A stretch of 64,000 bases of DNA from Hymenobacter crusticola (lineage in GTDB: Bacteria; Bacteroidota; Bacteroidia; Cytophagales; Hymenobacteraceae). Shown here piece after piece: positions 44,908 through 53,242 of the stretch. Position numbers and translations under genes: made by a program. How positions within the stretch are numbered: the stretch's first letter is position 1; the number at the start of each line of letters is the position of its first letter. The notes under the pieces were generated by a model. It was given only the letters and a program-made list of their open reading frames with translations, searched no databases and was not told the DNA's origin. The stretch covers positions 186,001 through 250,000 of the forward strand of contig NZ_MTSE01000001.1 in the NCBI RefSeq assembly GCF_002154225.1. The letters are read 5' to 3'.

Positions 44908-45771
44908 CTAGGTATTCAGCACCGAGCCACCGTTGGGGTGAATGGCCTGTCCGCTAATGTAAGAAGCATCTTCCGAGGCTAAGAATACGTAAGCTGGGGC
45001 CACTTCTGAGGGCTGACCAGGGCGCTTCATGGGCACATCCTTACCGAACTCGGCAACCTTATCGGGGGGGAAACTAGCGGGAATGAGCGGCGTCCAGATG
45101 GGACCGGGCGCCACGCTGTTTGCGCGGATTTTCTTCTCGGCTAGCTGCTGCGCAATAGAACGAATGTAGGCCGTGATGGCACCTTTTGTGGCGGTGTAGT
45201 CTACCAGCTGCTGGTTGCCTTTGTACGCGTTTACCGACGAGGTAGCAATGATCGAGTCGCCCTCGCTCATGTGCTTTAGGGCGGCTTTCACCACGTACAC
45301 CATCGGGAAGAAGTTCACCTTAAACGTATCCTCGAACTGCTCATCGGGCAGCTCCGACACGTCTGTGCTTACAAACTGCTCGGCGGCATTGCTCACGACG
45401 ATGTTGAGCTTACCTAGCTCCGTAACCGTGCGCTCCACAATGTCCTCGCAGAATTGCTTATCGCGCAAATCGCCGGCGATGGTGAGGCAGCGGCGGCCTT
45501 CGGCTTCCACCAGTTGGCGGGTATCGTAGGCGTCTTGTTCTTCTTCAGGCTTGTAAGTGATGGCCACATCGGCACCTTCGCGGGCAAAGTGGATGGCTAC
45601 TGCCCGCCCGATCCCAGAGTCACCGCCCGTAATGAGGGCTACTTTGTCTTGCAGCTTCTCGCTGCCTTTATAATTAGCCCGGATAAACTCCGGTTGGGGC
45701 GTCATTTCTTTCTCAATTCCAGGCTGTTGATCTTGGGCCTGTGGGGGCAGAGAAGTCGGTTTGTTTTCCAT
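44908..45771 (-). CDS. Short-chain dehydrogenase/reductase (YhdF/YdaD group)
   Basis: 287 residues with the long, polar, Gln/Pro-rich N-terminus typical of this stress-related SDR group. The cofactor motif is ALITGGDSGIGRAVA near residue 44. The catalytic Ser is in SIIATSSVNAYKG, and Tyr/Lys are in YTATKGA. The C-terminal YISGQAIHPNGG is conserved in the group. It uses NAD(P)H on an unknown substrate. Homologues are often stress-induced, but that is family knowledge, not visible here. Confidence 0.92.
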   Translation of the reverse strand: MENKPTSLPPQAQDQQPGIEKEMTPQPEFIRANYKGSEKLQDKVALITGGDSGIGRAVAIHFAREGADVAITYKPEEEQDAYDTRQLVEAEGRRCLTIAGDLRDKQFCEDIVERTVTELGKLNIVVSNAAEQFVSTDVSELPDEQFEDTFKVNFFPMVYVVKAALKHMSEGDSIIATSSVNAYKGNQQLVDYTATKGAITAYIRSIAQQLAEKKIRANSVAPGPIWTPLIPASFPPDKVAEFGKDVPMKRPGQPSEVAPAYVFLASEDASYISGQAIHPNGGSVLNT

Positions 45772-46006
45772 AGCAGGTAGGTAATGTAGGTTGCTTGTAA
45801 AACGAGTTACCGGGTATAGGGTTATGGTTCAGCAACCTAGACTGACTCTCCTGTCAGCTAAGCGAACAAGCCATATATCCCTGATATACAGCACCATGAA
45901 TCAACACCTACCTCAAGCACAAGCTAGCCACAATGTTGTACAGATTGGGCAGCTAGGTAGTGGGCGGCCTAGGTGACCGACCAGTGAGTGACTTGGGTGT
46001 AAATAC

Positions 46007-46043
46007 GAAAGCCGGCCGGAGCAATGTGCTCCAGCCGGCTTTC
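46007..46043 (-). terminator. Intrinsic terminator
   Basis: Stem gaaagccggc/gccggctttc with an inner ggagca/tgctcc helix, about 25 bases after the stop of the PL11 gene ending at 46067. Confidence 0.8.
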
Positions 46044-46066
46044 AGACTAGCAACCTAGCGACAGCG

Positions 46067-48283
46067 CTAGTGCTTAATTACTTTGAACGTTTCGGTGGTG
46101 CCAGCGGCTTCTACCTTGATCAGGTAAATGCCGGCTTTGAGCTTGCTGCCAGCCGCGTACTCATCACGCGCGGTGCCGCTTTCCACTTCCTTCCCAACCT
46201 GGTCGAAGATGCGGTAGGTGAAAGCGCCCGGCGTCTTGATGCGCATGGCACCCGAAGTGGGGTTCGGGAACACGCTGATGAGCGAGCCAGCTTTCGTGGC
46301 CGACCGGGTGCCCGTTACGATGTCGCCCGCCAAGATGATGTTGGGCGTGGGCGCCGCGGCCATATCGGTACCTAGGTAGAAGCTAGGATGCGGCGGCTGG
46401 TTATAGGCCGAGTTTTCGTGGGCCACCGCCACCCGATATTGCGGATCGTGCATGAGCGTGTAGATGCGCTTGTCGGTCAGGTCAGTGGTGGTGTACAGCA
46501 GCAGCTGGGTGTTGTCGCGGCTGCGCAGCAAGATTTCTTCGCGCCAGTCGCCCAAGATGTCGGCCGTCACGCAGGGGTTAGCCTTCGTGGTGTTGTTCGT
46601 TTGGGCGTCGCCGCTTTCGGGCAAGCTAGGAGTAAGCAAGCGCGTGAGCGAATTGGTGGCAGGGTTCCACTTTTCCAGGCGCACGGTGCTCACGTTGGTT
46701 GTGGCGTTGTAGCCAGCATCCAGCAACTCGCGCGACAGGTCGCCATCCCACCACACGGCAAAGTTGATCGTGGGCCGCGTCGTTCCGATTTGCACACCTT
46801 TGCACGTGTAGAGCCCGCCCGTTGAGCCCCAGCATTCGTAGCCTTTGTAGCGCGGGTCGATGTCGGCGGCTAGCCCGCGGCCAATGTCGCCGGTACCGGG
46901 CACTCCCCAGATGGGCTGGCCCGTTTTGGCGTTACGAAACTCCAGAGCATATTGCCCATACTGCGAAGGAGTTTCGTGGGGTTGCCACACTTCCTGCTCG
47001 GGCGTATCGGGGTCCATGTCGCTCATGTGCAACGCGTCGCCGTGCCCTAGGCCGTTCACGTAGTAGCCCGTGCCTTCGCTGCTGATGGCGCTGGCACCGT
47101 TAATGATTTCGTCCTTACCATCGCCGTTCACGTCGCCGACAGTCAGCTGGTGGTTGCCTTGCCCAGCGTAGGCACCGTTGCCAGTGTTGTTGCTGTCGAA
47201 CACCCAGCGGCGCGTGAGTTGCCCCTGGCGCCAATCCCAGGCTACGCGCACCATGCGCGTGTAGTAGCCCCGGCCCATGATGAGACTAGGACGCTTGCCA
47301 TCTACGTACGCCACCGTCGACACGAAGCGGTCGACGCGGTTGCCGTAGTTGTCGCCCCAGCTCGTTACGGTGCCGCGCTCCGGTATAAAATCAGTAGTAG
47401 CCATGGCGGCACCGGTCTGCCCGTTAAAGATGGTCAGGAACTCAGGGCCGCTCAGTATGTAGCCGCTGGTGTTGCGGTAGTCGGCCGTAGCGCTGCCAAT
47501 GAGCACGCCTTTGCCGTCAATGGTACCATCGGCGGTGCGGCAGGCTAGCTCCGCTTTGCCGTCGCTATCCAGATCATACACAATAAATTGGGTGTAGTGG
47601 GCACCTGCACGGATGTTCTTCCCTAGGTCGATGCGCCATAAGCGGGTGCCGTCCAGCTCGTACGCATCTAGGTACACGTTGCCGGTGTAGCCCGATTGCG
47701 AGTTGTCTTTGGCGTTAGAGGGGTCCCACTTGAGCACAATTTCGTACTGCCCGTCGCCGTCGAGGTCGCCCACGCTGGCGTCGTTGGCGCTGTAGGTATA
47801 GGCCACGCCATCGGGGGTGGTGCCACCGGCGGGCGCCTGAATCGGGATGCTCATGAACTGCTTGCCCCACACGTTGGCCACTTCCGTGGTCGACTGCTCC
47901 ACGCCGTTGACGATGGCGCGCACGCTGTAAGCTGTGGCGGCGGTGCCCGCGTCATCTACGAAGTTGGTGGAGCCGCTGATCGGCGTGGTGTTCAGTTTCG
48001 TATTGCCCCGGTACACGTTGAAGGAAATGCCGGCCGGATCAGTACCGAACAAGCGCCAACCAACGTACACTTGGTTGGCGCTGGTGCGCACGGCCACCAC
48101 GCCGCGGTTGAGCCGTTCCATGTACTTCTGCGCTTGCACCGCGGGCGCCGCGGCAACAAAAAAGCTAGCTCCTAAAGCTAGGCCAGCCCATAATTTGGCC
48201 GCCATTCCGGCTCGTTTTTGGGGCTGATTGGCCGGCCACTTTTCCGGTCGCAGGCGGGGTAATGAGTAAAAAGTTCTGGTCAT
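46067..48283 (-). CDS. Rhamnogalacturonan lyase (PL11) with T9SS tail
   Basis: 738 residues from the ATG at 48281-48283; the longer frame starts 37 codons upstream without support. A basic N-terminus and hydrophobic segment (LWAGLALGASFFVAAAPAVQAQ) form the signal peptide. The catalytic propeller begins YMERLNRGVVAVRT and VYVGWRLFGTDPAGISFNVYRG. It carries Ca-binding blades with DLDGDGQYEIVLKWDPSN, DLDSDGKAELACR and DVNGDGKDEIING. The C-terminal T9SS tail is ISVFPNPTSGAMRI ... KAGIYLIKVEA. It cleaves the rhamnogalacturonan I backbone outside the cell, next to pectate lyases. Confidence 0.93.
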   Translation of the reverse strand: MTRTFYSLPRLRPEKWPANQPQKRAGMAAKLWAGLALGASFFVAAAPAVQAQKYMERLNRGVVAVRTSANQVYVGWRLFGTDPAGISFNVYRGNTKLNTTPISGSTNFVDDAGTAATAYSVRAIVNGVEQSTTEVANVWGKQFMSIPIQAPAGGTTPDGVAYTYSANDASVGDLDGDGQYEIVLKWDPSNAKDNSQSGYTGNVYLDAYELDGTRLWRIDLGKNIRAGAHYTQFIVYDLDSDGKAELACRTADGTIDGKGVLIGSATADYRNTSGYILSGPEFLTIFNGQTGAAMATTDFIPERGTVTSWGDNYGNRVDRFVSTVAYVDGKRPSLIMGRGYYTRMVRVAWDWRQGQLTRRWVFDSNNTGNGAYAGQGNHQLTVGDVNGDGKDEIINGASAISSEGTGYYVNGLGHGDALHMSDMDPDTPEQEVWQPHETPSQYGQYALEFRNAKTGQPIWGVPGTGDIGRGLAADIDPRYKGYECWGSTGGLYTCKGVQIGTTRPTINFAVWWDGDLSRELLDAGYNATTNVSTVRLEKWNPATNSLTRLLTPSLPESGDAQTNNTTKANPCVTADILGDWREEILLRSRDNTQLLLYTTTDLTDKRIYTLMHDPQYRVAVAHENSAYNQPPHPSFYLGTDMAAAPTPNIILAGDIVTGTRSATKAGSLISVFPNPTSGAMRIKTPGAFTYRIFDQVGKEVESGTARDEYAAGSKLKAGIYLIKVEAAGTTETFKVIKH

Positions 48284-48619
48284 GGTATGGGTAGGAATTT
48301 GGAGGATGCGATTCGTACTCAAAGAAGTAAAGCCCTTCGCGGCGGCTGTACTGTACTGTGCTGGCTTTGCAGCAGATGCTAAAATCTTATTCACGGTAGC
48401 GGCTCCCGTGGCAGTTCGGGCAGCCTACGCTTAGCGCAGCTCTTCTCGCTTGGCGCTGGCTACAAGCAACAGCCAGCCGAACCCCTTGGGCATCTGGCCA
48501 GCCGCCACGGGACTTGTAGGGCACAACTTACCAGCCCGCCCCACGACTGACATGCTAACACATAGCTCACTAACCCACAGACAATTGTTTGAGGCTGACC
48601 GTTTTTTGGGCTACCTAGC
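48284..48619. other. Gene-free stretch between PL11 and pectate lyase genes
   Basis: About 335 bases carrying the upstream region of the PL11 gene and the 3' side of the pectate lyase gene. No open frame with protein-like sequence, strong hairpin or perfect -7 box was seen. Confidence 0.4.
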
Positions 48620-50392
48620 TTATTGCTTTACTATTTTGGTAGTGAGGCGCTCGGAGCCGCCCGTGTATACTAGCAGGTAGTTGCCGCGCACCAGGCTTTG
48701 GAGTGAAACAACTGTTTGCTCTGCTCCTACTTCGCTAGCAAACTCTGCTACCTTTTTGCCGTCGAAACTGTAGACGAACACCTTCGCTCCGCGCACCGCT
48801 ACCGGGTGAGCCACCGTGAGCTGCGCGCTAGCTGGGTTAGGATACGCCACCAAGGCGCCGATTCGCGTGGTAGTCGCAGCCACACCAGTCACCACCGCGC
48901 CAATGCCATTGAGGTAGTTTTCTAGCATGGTATAACCGCTAGCCCCTCGCACGTTGCGGTCAGCCGGGTCGTTGGGGTTGAGCTGCTGACTGAGTTCCCA
49001 CTCGTCGGGCATGCCGTCGTGGTCGGTATCGGTGGGAGCCGGGGCGGAGTTCAGCACGGGCCAAGCGCCCACCGTTTGGGCGTAGGGTGTGCCGTGGGGG
49101 AAGCCGCCTTGCACGTCGATGATGGCCCCGGTGCGGTTGCGCACGTCGTTTACAATGCGCTGATCTAAAAGGTCGCGCTTCGGCAGGGTAGCTCCCGCAC
49201 CTTGCAACACGGCCTCGTACGCGACGGTAGCGCTCTGCGTGGGAAAGTCGAGGATGGTGAAAGGCGTCGTGACTCTAGCTAGGCTCGTGTCGGCCCGCGT
49301 GCCGCCGTTCATTACGGCCCCTAGCCAGTTTTGCTTGGTTACGGCCGGCGAGCCATCCACGTAGTTGCCCGTCAGGTAGTACTTGCCATACGGCAACACC
49401 GGCGAGGAAGTCTGCTTGTACGGGTTCAACACCTCGTAGCGGATACTCACGCCCCCGGAGCTCCCGGTGGAGGTGGAAGGGCCGTATTTGTAGTAGTTAT
49501 TGACGATGTTGTAGTTGCCGCCTTCGCCCCCGTTCGTGTTGTAAGCACCCCAGTTGTAGAGCACGTTGTTGCGAAAATCGGCATTTTCCTGGCCAGCGGT
49601 GTTAGGAGCTAGGTTTCGGCTCCCATCGAAGCGCGGCACGCGGCCCTGGCAATGCGCGAGCAAATTGTGGTGGAAGGAAGCGTGGCGTCCGCCCCAAATA
49701 CCTCCGTAGCCGTGGCGCTCAAAGTCGGTATCACCAGTTTCGAAGTGGTAAGAGTAGTTCAGCGGCTCACTGATAATGTTCCATTGTAAGGTGGTGCTGT
49801 CGCCGCGGTACACCGTGCAGGCCTCGTCGCTCGACCAACTCATGGTGCAATGATCCACCATCAGGCTCGTCCGGCTGAGCGCCCCGAAAGCATCGTCGCT
49901 GCCGCTGCCGTCTACCATGCCCTTGTTCTGGTTCTTGTCGCCCATCCGGAAGCGGATGTAGCGCACAATCACGTTGTTAGCGCCGATACTCACGGGGTAG
50001 TCGGCGAGGCAAATCCCATCGCCCGGTGCGGTTTGGCCCGCCACGGTGGTGTTTGCACGGTTGAAGCTCAAGGGGGAAAGCAAGTGAATAGTGCCCGACA
50101 CCCGAAATACCACGGTGCGGTACGTGGCCGCGGAGTTCTGCGTCACGGCGTAGCGCAGGCTGCCGGGGTTGGTGTCGTCGTTCAAGTTCGTGACTTCGTA
50201 CACCGTTGTGGGCACCGCCCGGGTTCCGCGCCCGCCCGAGGTGTACTTGCCCGCTCCTTCTGCCCCCGGAAAGGCAATCAGGCGCTGGGCATGTGCGGGT
50301 GTGCTCCAGCCCATCATAGCCATTGTGCTACTGAGTAGTAGAAGCTTTAAGAACTTGGTGGACTGCGGGGTAGGCGTAGTAGTTTTTAACAT
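48620..50392 (-). CDS. Pectate lyase (PL1) with T9SS sorting tail
   Basis: 590 residues from the ATG at 50390-50392. The signal peptide ends near STPAHAQ. The parallel beta-helix lyase domain covers about 35-470: LIAFPGAEGAGKYTSGGRG, then TIHLLSPLSFNRANTTVAGQ, IVRYIRFRMGDKN and the MVDHCTMSWSSDEACTV region. A Ca-type motif DTDHDGMPDEWELSQQLNP follows, then the T9SS tail (VAYPNPASAQLTVAHPV ... LVRGNYLLVYTG). It is secreted to the surface to cleave polygalacturonan. It is a paralogue of the lyase at 53243, which lacks the tail. Confidence 0.93.
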   Translation of the reverse strand: MLKTTTPTPQSTKFLKLLLLSSTMAMMGWSTPAHAQRLIAFPGAEGAGKYTSGGRGTRAVPTTVYEVTNLNDDTNPGSLRYAVTQNSAATYRTVVFRVSGTIHLLSPLSFNRANTTVAGQTAPGDGICLADYPVSIGANNVIVRYIRFRMGDKNQNKGMVDGSGSDDAFGALSRTSLMVDHCTMSWSSDEACTVYRGDSTTLQWNIISEPLNYSYHFETGDTDFERHGYGGIWGGRHASFHHNLLAHCQGRVPRFDGSRNLAPNTAGQENADFRNNVLYNWGAYNTNGGEGGNYNIVNNYYKYGPSTSTGSSGGVSIRYEVLNPYKQTSSPVLPYGKYYLTGNYVDGSPAVTKQNWLGAVMNGGTRADTSLARVTTPFTILDFPTQSATVAYEAVLQGAGATLPKRDLLDQRIVNDVRNRTGAIIDVQGGFPHGTPYAQTVGAWPVLNSAPAPTDTDHDGMPDEWELSQQLNPNDPADRNVRGASGYTMLENYLNGIGAVVTGVAATTTRIGALVAYPNPASAQLTVAHPVAVRGAKVFVYSFDGKKVAEFASEVGAEQTVVSLQSLVRGNYLLVYTGGSERLTTKIVKQ

Positions 50393-50676
50393 AAAAGGGC
50401 GTTTGGGTGGGTTGAATAAGACACTTGCGTGTGCGAGCCGCTGGCTAACCAGCTCCCCAAAAAGAGTACGATTATGAATCGTAACGAAATCTAACAAGCT
50501 AGGATAGCGCTATAGCTTATTTATTACTGCAATCGTTGCCGGGAACGTTATCGACAGGATGCCGGAGTAGGATCTTGCTGCGGGTAGTAGGACTGGTAGC
50601 CAATTAGGCTAGCGTCCTAGCTATTCATTCTCCAAGCGTTGGTGCATCTTGCTGCTTATTCCGTCTGTCTGCTTTC

Positions 50677-51831
50677 ATGTCAGTAGTTGTTTCCAGCGCT
50701 TCCCCGCGCCGCGCCCGAATTGCCACGGCCGTTTTCTTCTTTGTATCGGGCTTTGGGTTTTCTACCTGGGCCTCGCGCATTCCTACCATTCAGCAGCACC
50801 TAGGCCTCAATGAAGCCCAGCTCGGCGGAGTGCTATTGGCCTTGCCGGCCGGACTTATGCTCACGCTTCCGGTCACGGGCGTGCTGCTTCAGCGCCACAG
50901 CAGCCGCAACATCATGCTGGTGGGAGCTGTTTTGTACAACCTGATGCTGGGCAGCCTAGGGTTTGTGGAACATACGTGGCAGCTCGTGCTGGTGCTGTTT
51001 TGCTTTGGTTGCTCGCGTAACCTGCTGAATATCTCCGTGAATGCGCAATCGGTGGGGGTGCAAGGCCTCTATAGCCGGCCCATCTTGGCCACCTTTCACG
51101 GCGTATGGAGCGTGGCGGGGTTTGCGGCTGCGGGCCTAAGCGCGCTACTGATTCCGGCCAACGTGTCGTTGCCTTACCACATGGTGCTAGTCAGCGTCCT
51201 GCTCACGGCGGTGGCGTTCAGCTTCTTTTCAGGCACCCTAGCGTTGCAGCCGAAACCGCAGGCGCAAAAGACCGGCTTCACCTTGCCCGACAAAACGCTG
51301 CTGCGCTTCGGTGCTATTGCCTTCACCTCCATGGCCTGCGAGGGCACGATGTACGACTGGAGCAGCATCTACTTCGCCAAGGCCGTACACGCGCCCAAGG
51401 AAATCGTGACGGCGGGCTACACGGCCTACATGGTGGCCATGACCACCGGGCGCTTCTCCGGCGACTGGCTCGTGAGTCGGCTCGGCATCAAAAATATGCT
51501 GCGCTACAGCGGGTTCCTCATGAGCCTAGGCCTTCTGCTGGCGGCGTTGCTCCCCCAGGCGGTGCCCGCGGGGCTAGGGTTCGTGATGGTTGGCCTGGGT
51601 GTGTCCTGCGTGGTTCCGTTGGTGTTTGGCATGGCCGGCAAGTCATCGAAGCTCGGGAGCGGCTCGGCTATTGCGGCCGTGTCTACAGTGGGCTACTTCG
51701 GTTTTCTCATTGTGCCGCCGGTGGTAGGCTTCGTGGCGGAGGCCGCCAACCTACGTTGGTCACTGGGGCTGATGTCGGTGCTGGGCGCCATGATGGTCGG
51801 AATGGTGTGGCGTCTCAAAGAACCGACCTAG
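50677..51831 (+). CDS. MFS transporter (YbjJ/FucP-like)
   Basis: 384 residues with about 12 hydrophobic helices. The first loop has STWASRIPTIQQHLGLNEAQLGGVLLALPAG, characteristic of the bacterial YbjJ/FucP sugar-transporter-like branch. A middle loop (LALQPKPQAQKTGFTLPDKT) separates the two six-helix halves. It lies between the pectin lyase genes but points the other way. Uptake of a pectin-derived sugar is possible, though not shown by the sequence. Confidence 0.88.
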   Translation: MSVVVSSASPRRARIATAVFFFVSGFGFSTWASRIPTIQQHLGLNEAQLGGVLLALPAGLMLTLPVTGVLLQRHSSRNIMLVGAVLYNLMLGSLGFVEHTWQLVLVLFCFGCSRNLLNISVNAQSVGVQGLYSRPILATFHGVWSVAGFAAAGLSALLIPANVSLPYHMVLVSVLLTAVAFSFFSGTLALQPKPQAQKTGFTLPDKTLLRFGAIAFTSMACEGTMYDWSSIYFAKAVHAPKEIVTAGYTAYMVAMTTGRFSGDWLVSRLGIKNMLRYSGFLMSLGLLLAALLPQAVPAGLGFVMVGLGVSCVVPLVFGMAGKSSKLGSGSAIAAVSTVGYFGFLIVPPVVGFVAEAANLRWSLGLMSVLGAMMVGMVWRLKEPT

Positions 51832-51942
51832 CTTTTCGGCCTTACGTGGTGCTGGCACACGGTATTGCGGCTAACTACAACGCCCCCGCGCACCTCCGTT
51901 CGGAAGTGGGCTGGGGCGTTTGGTTTTCTTAGCTTGAAAAGG

Positions 51943-52590
51943 CTACTTCTTCACGGTGCGGTTGCCGTCTTCGTCGATCTTGATCTTCGTCCCATCGGCA
52001 CGCTTGATCTTCACTTCGTTCGGGTGGTCTTCGTCGCGCTTGATCTTGGCCCCATTCGCATACTTAATCTTACGGCCGTCATCGGATACCTTATCGATGG
52101 CAGGTCCACGGCGCCGAGGCGCAGCGCCAGAGGCGGTGCTAGCGGCACCAGCCGTGTACGGCCCGTCGTAGTACGTGCCGCGGTTCGATTCGTAGGCGCC
52201 GTATTGCTGCGAGTTATTCAGAGCCGTTTTCACCTGCGCGGCCGTGTTGTCGTTGATGGTGCGCAACGCCGCGTATTGCCCTGTCGTGTCGGTGGCGTAC
52301 TGCTTGCGGGCGGCAGCGAGCTGACGGGCGCGCTCATAGTGCGCTTCCCGCACGCGGGCTACCGCAGCAGTATCGGTCAGGTTAGCGTCGGAGGCTATTT
52401 GCGCGGCAATGCGGTCAGCTTCCACGCGGTACGTCGAATCCATCACGTCCTTCACTTCCGCCGCCGTTGGGTCGGTGGTAGCGGGCGCGGTAGCTGGCTG
52501 GGTTTCCGTTGTTGTGGCGGCGGGTTTGTCCTGGGAGCAGGAGGCGAATAACAAGCCAGCAGCACAGGAAAGCAACAAAGTCTTTTTCAT
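51943..52590 (-). CDS. Lipoprotein with basic C-terminal repeats
   Basis: 215 residues from the ATG at 52588-52590. Signal II: MKKTLLLSCAAGLLFASCSQ. A Thr/Ala/Pro-rich linker leads to a helical region (VRVREAH-like helix, RARQLAAARKQYATDTTGQY). The last 50 residues carry three copies of a K-I-K unit: KIKYANGAKIKRDEDHPN, VKIKRADGTKIKIDEDGN. These alternate basic beta strands and acidic turns. No family is recognised; probably outer-membrane anchored. Confidence 0.75.
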   Translation of the reverse strand: MKKTLLLSCAAGLLFASCSQDKPAATTTETQPATAPATTDPTAAEVKDVMDSTYRVEADRIAAQIASDANLTDTAAVARVREAHYERARQLAAARKQYATDTTGQYAALRTINDNTAAQVKTALNNSQQYGAYESNRGTYYDGPYTAGAASTASGAAPRRRGPAIDKVSDDGRKIKYANGAKIKRDEDHPNEVKIKRADGTKIKIDEDGNRTVKK

Positions 52591-52783
52591 CTTACATCCG
52601 GTTCGTTGGGAAGCAAAAAACAACTTGTGGTCGTTGAGGCCGCTCTACGGTGGAGCTAGGCAGATGGTTTCTGCCGCGAAGTCAATCAGACCTAGCTTTC
52701 ACGATAAGCTAGCATTGCCAAAAGAAAATAATCCTTGAGTTCGGCGGATTTGCTAACATTACCACAAACTAATACAGGGGCTT

Positions 52784-53120
52784 TTGCCGGCTCAAATCCT
52801 TACGAATCAGCAACCGTCTGGCGTGTTTATCGCCGCATCTTGGGTAGCCTTGCTTGCGGGCGCTGTGAGCTACAACGTACGCCTGTGGAACGCGCAAATG
52901 CCCCTGAACAAGAAAGGCTACTATTTTACCGTGTTGATGTACGGGCTGTTCTCGGCCGTTTCGGTGCAAAAAAGCGTGCGCGACCGAATGGAATGCTACG
53001 CTTACGCTCAGCGAAAAAGAATGCTACGGTATGTCTTTCCTGCTTAGCCTGTTTGCTGCTATTGCCGTGCAAAGAAACACGCGGGACGCGCACAGCTCGG
53101 GCCATACTCCACAAAGCTGA
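52784..53120 (+). pseudogene. Broken yiaAB-family membrane protein gene (internal deletion plus frameshift)
   Basis: The first frame (52784-53047, from a TTG) gives FIAASWVALLAGAVSYNVRL and [26 protein letters not shown], the first half of the YiaA/YiaB two-helix family. It then degenerates. In a second frame, starting around 52990 and ending at the TGA 53118-53120, comes [20 protein letters not shown], then [14 protein letters not shown], the second half of the same family. The segment expected between VRDR and WNAT, which holds the third helix, is missing, and the frame shifts there. No ATG starts the first half. Confidence 0.8.
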
Positions 53121-53156
53121 TTTTCAGTCACCAACTAGCATTTACCAGTTGCAAGG

Positions 53157-53186
53157 AATAAAAAGGGCCGCTTTGAGAGCGGCCTT
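53157..53186 (-). terminator. Intrinsic terminator
   Basis: Minus-strand stem GGCCGCT/AGCGGCC followed by CTTTTTATTCC, downstream of the pectate lyase gene ending at 53243. Confidence 0.75.
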
Positions 53187-53242
53187 CTTGATTCCTAATA
53201 CACTTTCAGTTAGCTGCTTGGCTGCCGTACTAGCAGGCGCAC

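Noticed and set aside
45791..45976. 61-residue plus-strand ORF downstream of the SDR gene start.
   Set aside because: No RBS, no recognisable sequence pattern, and composition unlike the surrounding genes. Not supported.
51105..51932. 275-residue plus-strand ORF inside and after the MFS gene.
   Set aside because: It is the +2 frame of the transporter gene: Arg/His/Gly-rich sequence without protein character.
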